From: Eubacterium saphenum ATCC 49989
GTDB taxonomy: Bacteria > Bacillota > Clostridia > Peptostreptococcales > Anaerovoracaceae
Assembly: GCA_000161975.1 (NCBI GenBank)
Contig: GG688422.1
Location: 555,824-619,823, forward strand
Direction: 5' to 3'
Length of the DNA stretch: 64,000 nucleotides
The translations under genes were made by a program, and so were the position numbers. Shown here piece by piece: positions 7,657 to 16,964 of this stretch. The notes below the pieces were generated by a model. That model was given only the letters and a program-made list of their open reading frames with translations. It made no database searches and had not been told where the DNA came from. Within the stretch, counting starts at the first letter, position 1. Each line of letters begins with the position of its first letter.

Positions 7657-8562
7657 TTATTCGCTCGGGATGAGGAACTTGTTCTTCGCCTTTGCCCAGA
7701 ATTCATAGTTTTCAAAGCGGAGGAGCTTTATGTTCACAGGAGAAAGTTCTATATTTATTTCCTTAATGTTTTTAAACTCACTGCTGAATCCGTCTCCTGC
7801 CACAACAAGTCCGTCATTAGAGCGTGAGACTATTTTAATGGCCTCGGATGCCGGCAATAATAAACTGGATGTAAACGCCCTGTACGCGGTAGAACTTATA
7901 GGCGCTATAGGAGTAAGCTGAATATTTGAAAGTCTCGGATCCATTATAGCTCCGCCTAAAGAATAGTTGTATCCCGTACTACCGGCTGACGTTGCAGCCA
8001 AGATGCCGTCACCTGAAAACATTTCGATGAATTGATTGCCTATGTATATATCTATGTGCACAGGCTTTGGTAGAACCGACTTTACCGTGATTTCATTCAA
8101 AAAATTTGCTTTGAAAACCCGTTTTTTTTCATCTTCGCTTTCATAATGGAATATTATATTATCTTCCCCATTTAATGAGGCATGTACGCATTTTTGCAAT
8201 CCCTCGTCAGTTGGCTCTTCTGCCTTAGCCACTACAATCGATGCCTGCAAGCATTGCAATGTCTGAACGCTATACCTACCTTGAACATACGCTTCTATGA
8301 AATCATCAAGCTCACTGATACTTATCTCTTGAAAAAAACCCAGTCCGCCGGTATTTATTCCTACGATGTTTTGCGCAGGAAACCCAAGACTGTGGACACT
8401 TCTTAAGAATGTACCGTCTCCGCCTATACAAATTATGAGTTCCACCTCATCTGTATAATCGCAGGCTACATTAATTCCTCCGGCGTTAAATTTTTCTCGC
8501 AATAATCTTTCGCACCTTTTAGAGTCTTCGTGGTCGTTCCGCACTATAAAAACGTTTTTCAT
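7657..8562 (-). CDS. nadK: NAD kinase
   Basis: 301 residues. The ATP/polyphosphate-dependent NAD kinase signature GGDG is at 47-50 (LIICIGGDGTFLRSVH), followed by NIVGINTGGLGFFQEI, a DGILAATSAGSTGYNYSLGG motif, and the C-terminal ISSTAYRAFTSSLLLP region. It phosphorylates NAD to NADP in the cytoplasm. It is preceded at 11 bases by pepF and is the last gene of the M29-pepF-nadK unit. No terminator is visible before the ylxM promoter. Confidence 0.94.
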   Translation of the reverse strand: MKNVFIVRNDHEDSKRCERLLREKFNAGGINVACDYTDEVELIICIGGDGTFLRSVHSLGFPAQNIVGINTGGLGFFQEISISELDDFIEAYVQGRYSVQTLQCLQASIVVAKAEEPTDEGLQKCVHASLNGEDNIIFHYESEDEKKRVFKANFLNEITVKSVLPKPVHIDIYIGNQFIEMFSGDGILAATSAGSTGYNYSLGGAIMDPRLSNIQLTPIAPISSTAYRAFTSSLLLPASEAIKIVSRSNDGLVVAGDGFSSEFKNIKEINIELSPVNIKLLRFENYEFWAKAKNKFLIPSE

Positions 8563-8573
8563 TGCCCTTACCT

Positions 8574-10358
8574 TTATTTTATTTTTTTACAAAGTTCAGC
8601 AAAAAACTGCACTGCGTCCTTCACAGGTTCAGGTTTGCTCATGTCTACGCCGGCGATTTTCAAAAGCTCTATAGGATGATCGCTTTGCCCTGTCTTTAAG
8701 AAGTCCAGGTAATCGTCTCTCTCCCTGTCACCGCCCTCGAGTATTCGCTTGCATATGGCTGTAGCACACGAAAACCCTGTAGCGTACTTATATACGTAGA
8801 ATGAATTGTAAAAATGAGGGATCCTCGCCCATTCATATTGAATGTATTCATTATCTTTGGCAATATCACCGTAATAATCTATATTCAGCTGCTTGTAAAT
8901 GTCACAAAGCTTTGTAGGCGTGAGCTCTTCTCCCTGCTCCGCCCTTTCGTGAACAATTTTTTCAAACTCGGCAAACATCGTCTGCCTGAATACGGTGGTT
9001 CTAAACTCTTCAAGATACATGGCAATCAGCATTTTCTTGTTTTCATCATCTTTCTCGGTATCCAAAAGATAATTTATAAGTAAGGATTCATTAACGGTGG
9101 ATGCAACTTCAGCCGTAAATATTGAATGTCCGCCATATATGTATGGCTGGGTTTTCCTCGTGTAATACGAATGCATAGAATGACCCATCTCATGTACTAA
9201 AGTAAATACATCCCTGAGCCTGCCTTTAAAATTCAGCAGTATGAAGGGATGGCTGTCATAACTTCCGAAGCTGTAAGCTCCGCTGCTTTTATTCGGGGTC
9301 TCATACACATCCACCCACCTTGACTCTATACCTTTTTGCATGGCATCTAAATATTCATCACCCAACGGCTTTAATGCATTTTTCATGATGTCTACAGCCT
9401 CCTCAAAGGTGAGCTCTTCTTCATCTTCTTTATTGAAGATCGGCATGTACAAATCCTGCATATCCAGCTTCTCAAGCCCCAGTTCCTTCCTCTTGACCTC
9501 AAGATATTCATGCATATAAGGAAGACCGCTTCTTATTTCCTTTATTAAATTATCGTATACGCTTTCAGGCACTTCATCCGAATAAAGTGCTGATGATAAA
9601 ACGTTTTTATACTTTCTGAGTTTCGTGAAAATCACAGTTTGCTTTACATTGTATGCATAATTCGTGCCAATGGTATTTATGAGCTTTTTATACGCCTTGT
9701 GCATATTTTCAAACGTCTTAGCCCTTACCTCAGGATCTTCATTTTGAAGCAACATTGAATAGCTTCCATGCGTAAGCTCCAATTCCTTGCCTGAAGCATC
9801 CAAAACATTTTCAAATTCTATGTCCGCATTATCCAACATCTTAAATACATTATTGGTAACTCCCATTATGGGGCTTAATTTCGAGAGCAGGCTCTCTTCC
9901 GTTTCAGATAATATGTGCTCCTTCGCCTTAAACATCTCCTTTAGAGCAAATTCATATACTTTAAGATCCTCTTCCTCTTCAATAAATTCCTGAATCTTCG
10001 AATAGTCCTCCTTCAATAATTCAGGCGTAATGAAGGCAAGCATTGCGGAAATTTTGGATCCCACCGTAGATATCTTCATAACCTTTTCTTGAGAATTGCT
10101 GTCGCTCGTATCTTCATCCTTCTTCATGTAAGCATATACTGCAGGATTTTCAAGGCATCTGTCTATGAGGGCTTCCGTTTCAAGGACATACAAAAGCGTG
10201 GATGCACTCTCTGCAATCCGCCCCCTGTACTCACTGAGCCCCTCTGCAAGTTCCAACGCCTTATCCACGTCTTCTTGCCATGCCTTATCGCTTCCATACA
10301 TCGAGTTTATATCCCATAAATATTTCTTGTCTATTTCGCTACGTTTTTTTACTTGCAT
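8574..10358 (-). CDS. pepF: Oligoendopeptidase F (M3B metallopeptidase)
   Basis: 594 residues from the ATG at 10358, with GGAGG five bases upstream; the frame also allows a TTG four codons earlier, but that would put the Shine-Dalgarno inside the gene. The zinc motif HEMGH lies near residue 390, in TLVHEMGHSMHSYY, with the third ligand in the ESLLINYLL region downstream. The enzyme cleaves cytoplasmic oligopeptides of about 7-17 residues. A second peptidase (M29) lies directly upstream, so the two may act together in peptide catabolism, as expected for an amino-acid-fermenting anaerobe. Confidence 0.93.
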   Translation of the reverse strand: MQVKKRSEIDKKYLWDINSMYGSDKAWQEDVDKALELAEGLSEYRGRIAESASTLLYVLETEALIDRCLENPAVYAYMKKDEDTSDSNSQEKVMKISTVGSKISAMLAFITPELLKEDYSKIQEFIEEEEDLKVYEFALKEMFKAKEHILSETEESLLSKLSPIMGVTNNVFKMLDNADIEFENVLDASGKELELTHGSYSMLLQNEDPEVRAKTFENMHKAYKKLINTIGTNYAYNVKQTVIFTKLRKYKNVLSSALYSDEVPESVYDNLIKEIRSGLPYMHEYLEVKRKELGLEKLDMQDLYMPIFNKEDEEELTFEEAVDIMKNALKPLGDEYLDAMQKGIESRWVDVYETPNKSSGAYSFGSYDSHPFILLNFKGRLRDVFTLVHEMGHSMHSYYTRKTQPYIYGGHSIFTAEVASTVNESLLINYLLDTEKDDENKKMLIAMYLEEFRTTVFRQTMFAEFEKIVHERAEQGEELTPTKLCDIYKQLNIDYYGDIAKDNEYIQYEWARIPHFYNSFYVYKYATGFSCATAICKRILEGGDRERDDYLDFLKTGQSDHPIELLKIAGVDMSKPEPVKDAVQFFAELCKKIK

Positions 10359-10377
10359 TTCATCCTCCAATATATAG

Positions 10378-11487
10378 TTACTTTAAATTTTCAGGGTTAA
10401 GACATTTAAGCTCGTCAATCACGAACATACCGTCCTTTCTTATGAGTTTATCATCAAACCAAATTTCCCCGCCGCCATATTCAGGTCTCTGTATCATCAC
10501 AAGATCCCAGTGGATTGCAGATTTATTCCCGTTATTTGCATCTTCATATGCCATACCCGGAGTAAAATGAAAACTCCCTGCAATTTTCTCATCAAACAGA
10601 ATGTCGAGCATAGGCTCAAGAACGAACGGATTCACTCCTATTGCAAATTCTCCGAAATATCTTGCACCTTCATCCGTGTCCAGAAGGTTATTTATCCTTT
10701 CATCGTTATTTGCCGTAGCCTTTATTATTTTACCGTTTTCTATCTCAAAGCAAATATTTTCGTATTTAAATCCTTGATATTCGGATGGCGTATTATATGA
10801 TATCTTACCGTTTATAGAATCTCTTACGGGTGCTGTATACACCTCGCCGTCAGGAATGTTTCGCTCACCGCCACACTTAATTGCAGGGATTCCCTTTATT
10901 GAGAACGTCAGATCCGTGTTCTGCGCAACCAGCCTCACCTTATCGGTTTTATCCATAAGCGCCTTTAACGAATCCATAGCCCTGCTCATCTTGCTGTAAT
11001 CGAGTGTGCACACGTTGAAATAAAAGTCTTCAAACGCTTCAAGGCTCATATTGGCAAGCTGCGCCATGGAATTATTAGGGTACCTTAGTATCACCCACTT
11101 CGTCTTGTTCACCCTGTAGTCTGTCACTTCTCTTGAAAGCATGCTCGCAAGCTTTATGTTATCTTCGCTTACATCGCTGAGCTCTGCGGAATTATTCCCT
11201 GCACGAATTGCAATATATGCATCCATCTGTTTCATTTGATCCATCGCAAGCTGATACTTAAGCTTTAGCTGTTCCTCGCCGCAAGATAACAACAGTTCTC
11301 TTTTTATTCTGCTATCTGAAAGGTTCACAAAAGGTACACCCTTTGCTTCATATACCTTCCTTATAATCATCCTCACTAAATCATGCGGCGTATCGCCTTC
11401 ACACTCTATCAGAACCTTTTCTCCTGCCTGTAGTTTGCACGAATAATTCACCAATAAATCCGCCAATTTCACAATCCTGCTATCCAT
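10378..11487 (-). CDS. M29-family (thermophilic-type) aminopeptidase
   Basis: 369 residues from the ATG at 11487, preceded by AGGTGAGG; a GTG four codons upstream is possible. The sequence resembles AmpS/PepS/AmpT aminopeptidases throughout. The C-terminal metal-binding region contains GEFAIGVNPF, then HFTPGMAYEDANNGNKSAIHWDL and the final EIWFDDKLIRKDG segment. These are broad-specificity, co-catalytic-metal exopeptidases acting in the cytoplasm. It is the first gene of the unit with pepF (19-base gap) and nadK. Confidence 0.88.
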   Translation of the reverse strand: MDSRIVKLADLLVNYSCKLQAGEKVLIECEGDTPHDLVRMIIRKVYEAKGVPFVNLSDSRIKRELLLSCGEEQLKLKYQLAMDQMKQMDAYIAIRAGNNSAELSDVSEDNIKLASMLSREVTDYRVNKTKWVILRYPNNSMAQLANMSLEAFEDFYFNVCTLDYSKMSRAMDSLKALMDKTDKVRLVAQNTDLTFSIKGIPAIKCGGERNIPDGEVYTAPVRDSINGKISYNTPSEYQGFKYENICFEIENGKIIKATANNDERINNLLDTDEGARYFGEFAIGVNPFVLEPMLDILFDEKIAGSFHFTPGMAYEDANNGNKSAIHWDLVMIQRPEYGGGEIWFDDKLIRKDGMFVIDELKCLNPENLK

Positions 11488-11700
11488 AACATTCCTCACC
11501 TTTCATATGTATCAACTATCTTAATTACAATTGACCCCTATATAACTGTAACCGTCATATACACCATGACTTTATGATTTTATAACGCAACCATTTCTTA
11601 TCGCCTTTCGCAGGCTCTCTATGCCCTCTCTTCATAATTCTATAACTCAAGTGTATATAACCGCAACGCATAAAATACGTCATCAATAACTCATAAAAAT
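11488..11700 (-). other. Leader of the M29-pepF-nadK unit with a repeated TATAAC motif
   Basis: There is no credible gene here. This region would be transcribed as a leader of about 200 nt. The plus strand carries TATAAC at 11541, 11581, 11641 and 11656, three of the four followed within 1-3 bases by G-rich AAC blocks (for example TATAACTGTAACC, TATAACGCAACC, TATAACCGCAACG). The spacing is irregular, so this may be either a family of weak protein-binding sites or chance. Confidence 0.3.
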
Positions 11701-11709
11701 ATTATAGCA
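11701..11709 (-). promoter_or_regulatory. Extended -10 promoter upstream of the M29 aminopeptidase
   Basis: The minus strand reads TGCTATAAT, a perfect extended -10 element (TGnTATAAT). No good -35 box is found 16-18 bases upstream, which is normal for extended -10 promoters. It would give a leader of about 205 nt to the M29-pepF-nadK unit. Confidence 0.5.
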
Positions 11710-11747
11710 GAATACCGTATGATTTTCCCTTGCAGATTCTCGCACAA

Positions 11748-11776
11748 ATAAAAAAAGGCACCTTGGCGGTGCCTTT
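11748..11776 (-). terminator. Rho-independent terminator of the small membrane-protein gene
   Basis: On the minus strand a 9-bp stem (AAAGGCACC/GGTGCCTTT) with a 5-base loop is followed by a run of seven T. It lies about 95 bases past the stop of the gene at 11869-12276 and just before the promoter of the M29 unit. Confidence 0.88.
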
Positions 11777-11868
11777 CACTGTAAGCAAAAACATTTTATA
11801 ACCAACTCATACAATACATTACACAAGCATCCGCTAAAAAAGTAACGTCACAAAATCTAAATTATTGC

Positions 11869-12276
11869 TTACTCTTTAAATGCTTTGGTTGCAATTGCCA
11901 TTATGCCACCTACGAGTATGATTAAAGCTCCTACAAGTCCTACATAAAACCCTGCGCCATATTCGAATGTTACTGTTCCGCCTTTAAATTGATCCTTAAA
12001 TGTAGAAGTAAGCAAAGCCCAAAGTCCACATTGGAGCAACCCGAATATTATTACAGGAATTCTCTTCTTTAGTAAAACAAAAATACTCGCTAAAAGCGGT
12101 GCGACCAAGAACAGCATAGTATATCCTGTTTTGCCTTGATCCTTATACGCATTAAAAATAGAATCACTAACATCTTTTCCCATGAAGGTGGCCTTATATA
12201 ATGTTAGAAACAATGCAATTATCGTCAAAACCAAACCTGCCAACACAACTACTTGTACCTTTTTGTTCTTATCCAT
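11869..12276 (-). CDS. Small four-helix membrane protein, unknown function
   Basis: 135 residues from the ATG at 12276, chosen because AGGAGGG lies six bases upstream; the frame is open 21 codons further but has no ribosome site there. Four hydrophobic segments are evident, at about 9-27, 52-68, 73-90 and 107-128. The segment between helices 1 and 2 (GKDVSDSIFNAYKDQGKTG) is polar and probably extracellular. There is no lipobox. It is a monocistronic gene with its own promoter (12381-12410) and terminator (11748-11776). I do not recognise the family. Confidence 0.7.
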   Translation of the reverse strand: MDKNKKVQVVVLAGLVLTIIALFLTLYKATFMGKDVSDSIFNAYKDQGKTGYTMLFLVAPLLASIFVLLKKRIPVIIFGLLQCGLWALLTSTFKDQFKGGTVTFEYGAGFYVGLVGALIILVGGIMAIATKAFKE

Positions 12277-12380
12277 AACATCCCTCCTAATTAACAAAGC
12301 ATAACCTAAATATTCCTTGTCGGAAAACATCTCAAGCATCTCGCATTTGCAACTATTGCAAATGATTAACTTGTGCTTTC

Positions 12381-12410
12381 ATTGTACCAAAACATTTGCT
12401 ATTCTGTAAA
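12381..12410 (-). promoter_or_regulatory. Promoter of the small membrane-protein gene
   Basis: The minus strand has -35 TTTACA (12405-12410), an 18-base spacer and -10 TACAAT (12381-12386). It is about 105 bases upstream of the chosen ATG at 12276. Confidence 0.6.
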
Positions 12411-12455
12411 AAATTACTTTTTTTATTTCTCGCTTCCTGCGTGTTAAAGAACTGT

Positions 12456-13361
12456 TTATATGTATTGCTTTGACATTTGCATATGCGTCAAAATTGAAGC
12501 GATATCGTCAGGGAGATTCGCTGTAAGCTCTACGATCTTCTTGCTCACGGGATGTGTAAACCTAAGATACCTCGAATGCAACAGCTGCCTATCTGCCGAT
12601 TCTTTACCACCATAGAATTCATCCCCTAAAATAGGGCAACCTATATGTTTTAAATGCACCCTTATCTGATGCGTTCTTCCGGTGTGAAGCCTTACATCCA
12701 GGAAGCTTACATTTAATTCATCCGAAACTCCGACCACCTTATATTCAGTAATAGACGGCTTTCCCCCTTCCATCACCTGCCTTCGAGGCTCTCCCTCCAC
12801 AGCCTTTATCGGAGCATCTATAATACCTTCCCTATTACAGGGTAAGCCATGTACTACGGCGAGATACCTCTTTTCTACGTTGCCTCTTTTCATTTCGGAA
12901 ACAACGGCGTTTTGAATGAACTGATTCTTGGCTATCATTAAAAGCCCTGTAGTATCCATATCAAGGCGATTTATAAATCTGATCTTGAATTCTTCCCCTA
13001 CGGTATCCATGTAATGAATAAGAGCATGAGCTATGGTGTTTTCTTCATAACCATGCGTAGGATGCACCACTATACCGGCGGGTTTATCTATCACAAGCAG
13101 ATGTTCATCTTCATACACCGCATTAATTTCAATGCCGCTGTAAGGCGTAAAATAACTGCTTTCTTTCGGCATGACCAGCTCTATCACATCGCCTGCCTTA
13201 GGTGTGAACCAATTTTTAGCGGGTTTGCCGTTAAGTCTAATCAGATCTTCCTGTTTGAGCTTTGACAAAAACCTCGAAGATATACTGTATTCTCGCTTAA
13301 TTATGGACTTTATGCTTCTATTTTCAAAATTATGTTCAACGACATATTTAATACCTGCCAC
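12456..13361 (-). CDS. RluD-family pseudouridine synthase (second)
   Basis: About 301 residues from a GTG at 13361, chosen because AAAAGGA lies six bases upstream. The frame is open back to a GTG at 13421, which would overlap murE by 35 bases and has no ribosome site. The S4 domain covers REYSISSRFLSKLKQEDLIRLNGK. The catalytic motif is RLDMDTTGLLMIAK, with the Asp nucleophile, followed by HTGRTHQIRVHLKHIGCPI. It modifies uridines in rRNA. It is the last gene of the LCP-thrS-ligase-racemase-murE operon, and linkage to murE has no evident functional meaning. Confidence 0.9.
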   Translation of the reverse strand: MAGIKYVVEHNFENRSIKSIIKREYSISSRFLSKLKQEDLIRLNGKPAKNWFTPKAGDVIELVMPKESSYFTPYSGIEINAVYEDEHLLVIDKPAGIVVHPTHGYEENTIAHALIHYMDTVGEEFKIRFINRLDMDTTGLLMIAKNQFIQNAVVSEMKRGNVEKRYLAVVHGLPCNREGIIDAPIKAVEGEPRRQVMEGGKPSITEYKVVGVSDELNVSFLDVRLHTGRTHQIRVHLKHIGCPILGDEFYGGKESADRQLLHSRYLRFTHPVSKKIVELTANLPDDIASILTHMQMSKQYI

Positions 13362-13386
13362 GCTCAGTCCTTTTCCATCATCAAAA

Positions 13387-14904
13387 CTACCCTTTGCGAG
13401 ATTCAATTTCACAGAACACACGCTCTATACACTTATTATCAGGCTCCATAGGAACCCAACCTTCTTTTCGCTTTATAGAATTTTCAATGCCTTTACCCGC
13501 TATCAAAATTATCCATTCCGCATCAGTTTCTTCTGCTGCCCTTTTTATTGCATCTTGACGATTGAGCACCACAACTATATCATCACTATACTTTACGGCC
13601 TCCGCCCTTATCTCCTCGCATATATCTTCCGCTTTTTCTCTATAGGGATCATCTTCCGTTATATATACCTTGTCCGCATTTTTTGCAGCTATCATCCCCA
13701 TAAGAGCTCTCCTGTCGTAGGCCTTCCCTCCCGGAGTGCCGAACACTATCGCTATCTTCTTATCCGGATACTCCTTCTTTACCGCTTCAAACAGCTTGAT
13801 AAAGCTCAGCTTATTATGAGCGAAATCTACGATTGCTATCCTTCCGCCCCTTGATTTTACTACCTCCATCCTGCCGGGAACCTTTACATTGTAAAGCGCC
13901 TCCTTCATATCTTCATAAGGGACATTAAGCTCGGATCCTATAGAAGTTGCAAGCAGGGCATTATCGATATTGAATTCTCCGCTGCTTAAGATTGTAAAAT
14001 TACTTTTACGCACCGGCTCATCAGTATCCCTTGAAGCGTCATGATAAACGATGTTAAATTCCAAAACTCCATTTTTTGCATTGATATCGCAAGCTCTATA
14101 GTCGGCATCCAGACCTTTAGAAGAAAAGCTTATCACCTTTTTTGCATCCACGCATTCATTTAAAAAATCTTCATAATGTTCAGAATCCTTATTTAGAACG
14201 GCAACATCACAGGCTTTAAAAAGCAGTAGCTTCGAAGCCTTATAATCCTCAAAGTCACTATGTTCTCCCGGACTTATATGATCTTCATCCAAATTTAAAT
14301 ATCCTGCAAAATCAAACATAAGTCCATATGTCCTATGGTATTTCAGCGCCTGACTGGACACTTCCATAACCAGATATTCAAGCCCGTTTTCTGCGGCGTT
14401 ACTTAACTTTTCAAACAATTCAAACGTCTCAGGTGTAGTGAGAGAAGACTCTTCATAATCTTTGCCATAATAATTAAATATGCCGGACAAAATTCCTGCA
14501 GGCTTTTTTCCTGAATTAAGCAAAAAGGTATCTAAAATCGCCTTTATATAATACGCTGTCGTTGTTTTCCCCTTCGTACCTGTAATCCCTATGAGAGTAA
14601 GCTTTCTATCCGGATGATCGTAAAACCTTCCTGCGATAACTGCCATCGCCTTCCTTATATCGCCTACCCTTATCTGCGGTATGTTTACATCATAACAATC
14701 TTCACTGACGTAACAGCAGGCTCCCTTCTCAATGGCTTCTTCAAGATACTGCTTTTTAAATGCCGCCCCCTTACACACAAAAAGAGTTCCATTGGAAACT
14801 TTTTTTGAATCATAGGCAATATTGGAAACATCAAATGAAACATCATCAAAGTTGACCAGAAGATTTTCCTCTTTAAGATCATCTATGTAGCTTCGTATAT
14901 CCAT
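13387..14904 (-). CDS. murE: UDP-MurNAc-tripeptide synthetase (MurE)
   Basis: 505 residues with the three Mur-ligase domains. The N-terminal UDP-binding domain contains VSNGTLFVCKGAAFK, the ATP loop GITGTKGKTTTAYYI lies near 110, and the C-terminal domain has GTPGGKAYDRRALMG. It adds the third amino acid to UDP-MurNAc-L-Ala-D-Glu. At the site that reads DNPR in meso-diaminopimelate-adding MurE, this protein reads DDPYR (ITEDDPYREKAEDI), so the amino acid added (lysine, ornithine or DAP) is not certain. It abuts the racemase gene with no gap. Next to a D-aspartate-ligase-like gene, lysine or another diamine would make sense. Confidence 0.9.
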   Translation of the reverse strand: MDIRSYIDDLKEENLLVNFDDVSFDVSNIAYDSKKVSNGTLFVCKGAAFKKQYLEEAIEKGACCYVSEDCYDVNIPQIRVGDIRKAMAVIAGRFYDHPDRKLTLIGITGTKGKTTTAYYIKAILDTFLLNSGKKPAGILSGIFNYYGKDYEESSLTTPETFELFEKLSNAAENGLEYLVMEVSSQALKYHRTYGLMFDFAGYLNLDEDHISPGEHSDFEDYKASKLLLFKACDVAVLNKDSEHYEDFLNECVDAKKVISFSSKGLDADYRACDINAKNGVLEFNIVYHDASRDTDEPVRKSNFTILSSGEFNIDNALLATSIGSELNVPYEDMKEALYNVKVPGRMEVVKSRGGRIAIVDFAHNKLSFIKLFEAVKKEYPDKKIAIVFGTPGGKAYDRRALMGMIAAKNADKVYITEDDPYREKAEDICEEIRAEAVKYSDDIVVVLNRQDAIKRAAEETDAEWIILIAGKGIENSIKRKEGWVPMEPDNKCIERVFCEIESRKG

Positions 14905-15654
14905 TTATTTCACCCTGGCGCCACATTGCGTTATCGCTTCTTTTGCTATTATTTCAATTGGATCTATATATCTTATTTCATCTGAAAGCAAACCTGATTT
15001 TTTAAGCATGGAAAGCTCCGTGCACCCTAAAATTACACTGCGTGCATCACCTGAAAACACCTTGCGTTCAAGAATCTTTATATCTTCCTCTGGAGGTGTT
15101 TTACCCTTTTTTATATAATCGTATATTACCTTCATAACGAGTTCCTGCTCCAACTTTTCAGGCAAATGCAAAGACACGCCCACATCTGCCAGCCTCTCCT
15201 CATACACGCCCGACATCACCGTTCCGTCTGTAGCCCATAGATACACATCACCGGCACCGTTCAGATTCTTCAAAACACCATCTATCATATCCAAAAAGTA
15301 TTCACTTCCTGTGATATTGTCCATACCCTTTAAAAAGGCGAACACCTTTTTGATAAATACATGACTTGTATTGCATGGTATTACTATCTTGTCTGCGCCA
15401 CTTTGCACGAGAAACTTAAAATCTCTGTAAAGCTTATACACTATTTCATCCGTCTCATCTGCGATGATTGCCTCCGTCCTGTCCGGCATGGAAGCATGGT
15501 TTACAATTATGATGTCCAGATGATCCCGGTCATTTTCCGCATAGGTATTTTCTATAATTTCATTGAAAAGGTACTCGCAAGCCATACTTCCCATGCCACC
15601 TATGATTCCCAGAGTATCATGTATTTTATCCGTTATCAGTGGTTTTACTTCCAT
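14905..15654 (-). CDS. Aspartate/glutamate racemase family protein, probable aspartate racemase
   Basis: 249 residues. The two catalytic cysteines of PLP-independent Asp/Glu racemases are present, in IVIPCNTSHVF (about 90-100) and VILGCTELSML (about 213-223). The N-terminal LGIIGGMGSMACEYLF motif is characteristic of aspartate racemases rather than MurI; a separate MurI is present at 51580-52383. It should interconvert L- and D-aspartate. The ATG has AGGAGAT upstream. It sits between the D-aspartate-ligase-like ATP-grasp gene and murE, which suggests the D-Asp made here goes into peptidoglycan. Confidence 0.88.
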   Translation of the reverse strand: MEVKPLITDKIHDTLGIIGGMGSMACEYLFNEIIENTYAENDRDHLDIIIVNHASMPDRTEAIIADETDEIVYKLYRDFKFLVQSGADKIVIPCNTSHVFIKKVFAFLKGMDNITGSEYFLDMIDGVLKNLNGAGDVYLWATDGTVMSGVYEERLADVGVSLHLPEKLEQELVMKVIYDYIKKGKTPPEEDIKILERKVFSGDARSVILGCTELSMLKKSGLLSDEIRYIDPIEIIAKEAITQCGARVK

Positions 15655-15744
15655 AATTTATCTCCTAAAATCGAGGTGCCATGCCGCCCATAAATAAAAT
15701 TTTCATCTCAATCATGATTTTGTTTTTAAATTCGAAATCACGTC

Positions 15745-16944
15745 CTACTTCATATATTCATCAAATTGCGCAGCATACCTGAACTGTGACTTAAGGTACC
15801 TGAGCGTCTTCTTAAAGCCTCTGTCCTTGGGATTCCAAAGCGGATTTACGCATTTATGCTCGGCAATGAGTCTCTTCATATCATCGTGATAATTCTTATT
15901 TACATATTTAAAGGCGGTTTTCTTCGGGATCACCATCCACAAGAATTCCGCTGTGGCGCTATGATATTCAGGCGAACTACCACCGGTGTAATCTTCCACC
16001 AGCAGCTTTGCAAGATTTTCATTGCTTGCGGTAACGTAATAATTGCTTCTTCCCTGCCTGCAATTAAGCTCAAAAACTTTATATTTGCCGTCCCTCTCAT
16101 CATACTTCATATCAAAGTTTGAAAATCCTGTATACCCTATGTCTTCAAGCAATGCCTTTAACTTTAACTCCGTTTCTTCATGAGGCTCTGTGATTATCAC
16201 TGCATGATTACCGATGCCTGTAGGAGTATGCTCCTCCAGCAGCACATGACCCATGCAGGTCATTACCACCTTAGCATCCTTGGTTGAATACCCTGTCATA
16301 ACACGCATGTAAGAATCATCGCCCGGGATAAAATTTTGTATTATCATACTGTCATCATAACCGGACTCGTAAACCTTCTTCAGAACATCTATGAGTTCTT
16401 CATATGTTTCTAACTTGTATGCTTTCTTTTGACCTTCAAATGGATGTGCAAAATATTCTATGCCTCTTGAAGGTTTTGCAATATATGGCGGGTCAAACGG
16501 CAGAGAAAAATCGAACCCGAGTTCCTTCCTATGCACGTATGTATCCGGATAATCCACACCCACCTTTTCGCACATAGCGTAGAACTTCTCTTTATTTATA
16601 ATATCCTTCATCACATCATAGTCTATGTATGGTGCGACTATGTTCTCTGCATAAAATGATTTACACTTGCTTATAAGCTCAAGATAATGGTCTCCGCAAC
16701 CGAGCACAAATACGAGCGCATCCTTATTATCATTAGCTATTTTGTTTATTAAACTTAAATATACCGTCTCGTCCTCTATATTCGGCTGCACTCTATAATC
16801 TATTATTTTGCTGTCTTTACAAGGTCCTGAATCGTATTTACCTATGGCTATGGACTTGACGCCGTATTCGTCATAGAAAGCTCGAGACATTCCTACTACG
16901 TTGATATCCGCCCCCAGGAGCACCGGCACTATATCTTTTTGCAT
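15745..16944 (-). CDS. ATP-grasp carboxylate-amine ligase, probable D-aspartate ligase
   Basis: 399 residues. The N-terminus IVPVLLGADINVVGMSRAF and the following KYDSGPCKDSKI are typical of the ATP-grasp group that includes the Enterococcus faecium D-aspartate ligase (Asl). The ATP-grasp core includes PYIAKPSRG (nucleotide lysine), IIQNFIPGDDSYMRV and the metal-binding end FNFDMKYDE...FELNCRQGRSNYY. It would couple the beta-carboxylate of D-Asp to the side-chain amine of the peptidoglycan stem. The adjacent aspartate racemase supports this, as in E. faecium where racemase and ligase genes are linked. The 90-base gap to the racemase is unremarkable. Other amino-acid ligases of the family cannot be excluded. 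Confidence 0.72.
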   Translation of the reverse strand: MQKDIVPVLLGADINVVGMSRAFYDEYGVKSIAIGKYDSGPCKDSKIIDYRVQPNIEDETVYLSLINKIANDNKDALVFVLGCGDHYLELISKCKSFYAENIVAPYIDYDVMKDIINKEKFYAMCEKVGVDYPDTYVHRKELGFDFSLPFDPPYIAKPSRGIEYFAHPFEGQKKAYKLETYEELIDVLKKVYESGYDDSMIIQNFIPGDDSYMRVMTGYSTKDAKVVMTCMGHVLLEEHTPTGIGNHAVIITEPHEETELKLKALLEDIGYTGFSNFDMKYDERDGKYKVFELNCRQGRSNYYVTASNENLAKLLVEDYTGGSSPEYHSATAEFLWMVIPKKTAFKYVNKNYHDDMKRLIAEHKCVNPLWNPKDRGFKKTLRYLKSQFRYAAQFDEYMK

Positions 16945-16964
16945 CTAATCCTCCTATATCAAGC

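Noticed and set aside
13361..13421. A longer start (GTG at 13421) for the second pseudouridine synthase
   Set aside because: It would overlap murE by 35 bases and has no ribosome site, whereas the GTG at 13361 has AAAAGGA at good spacing.
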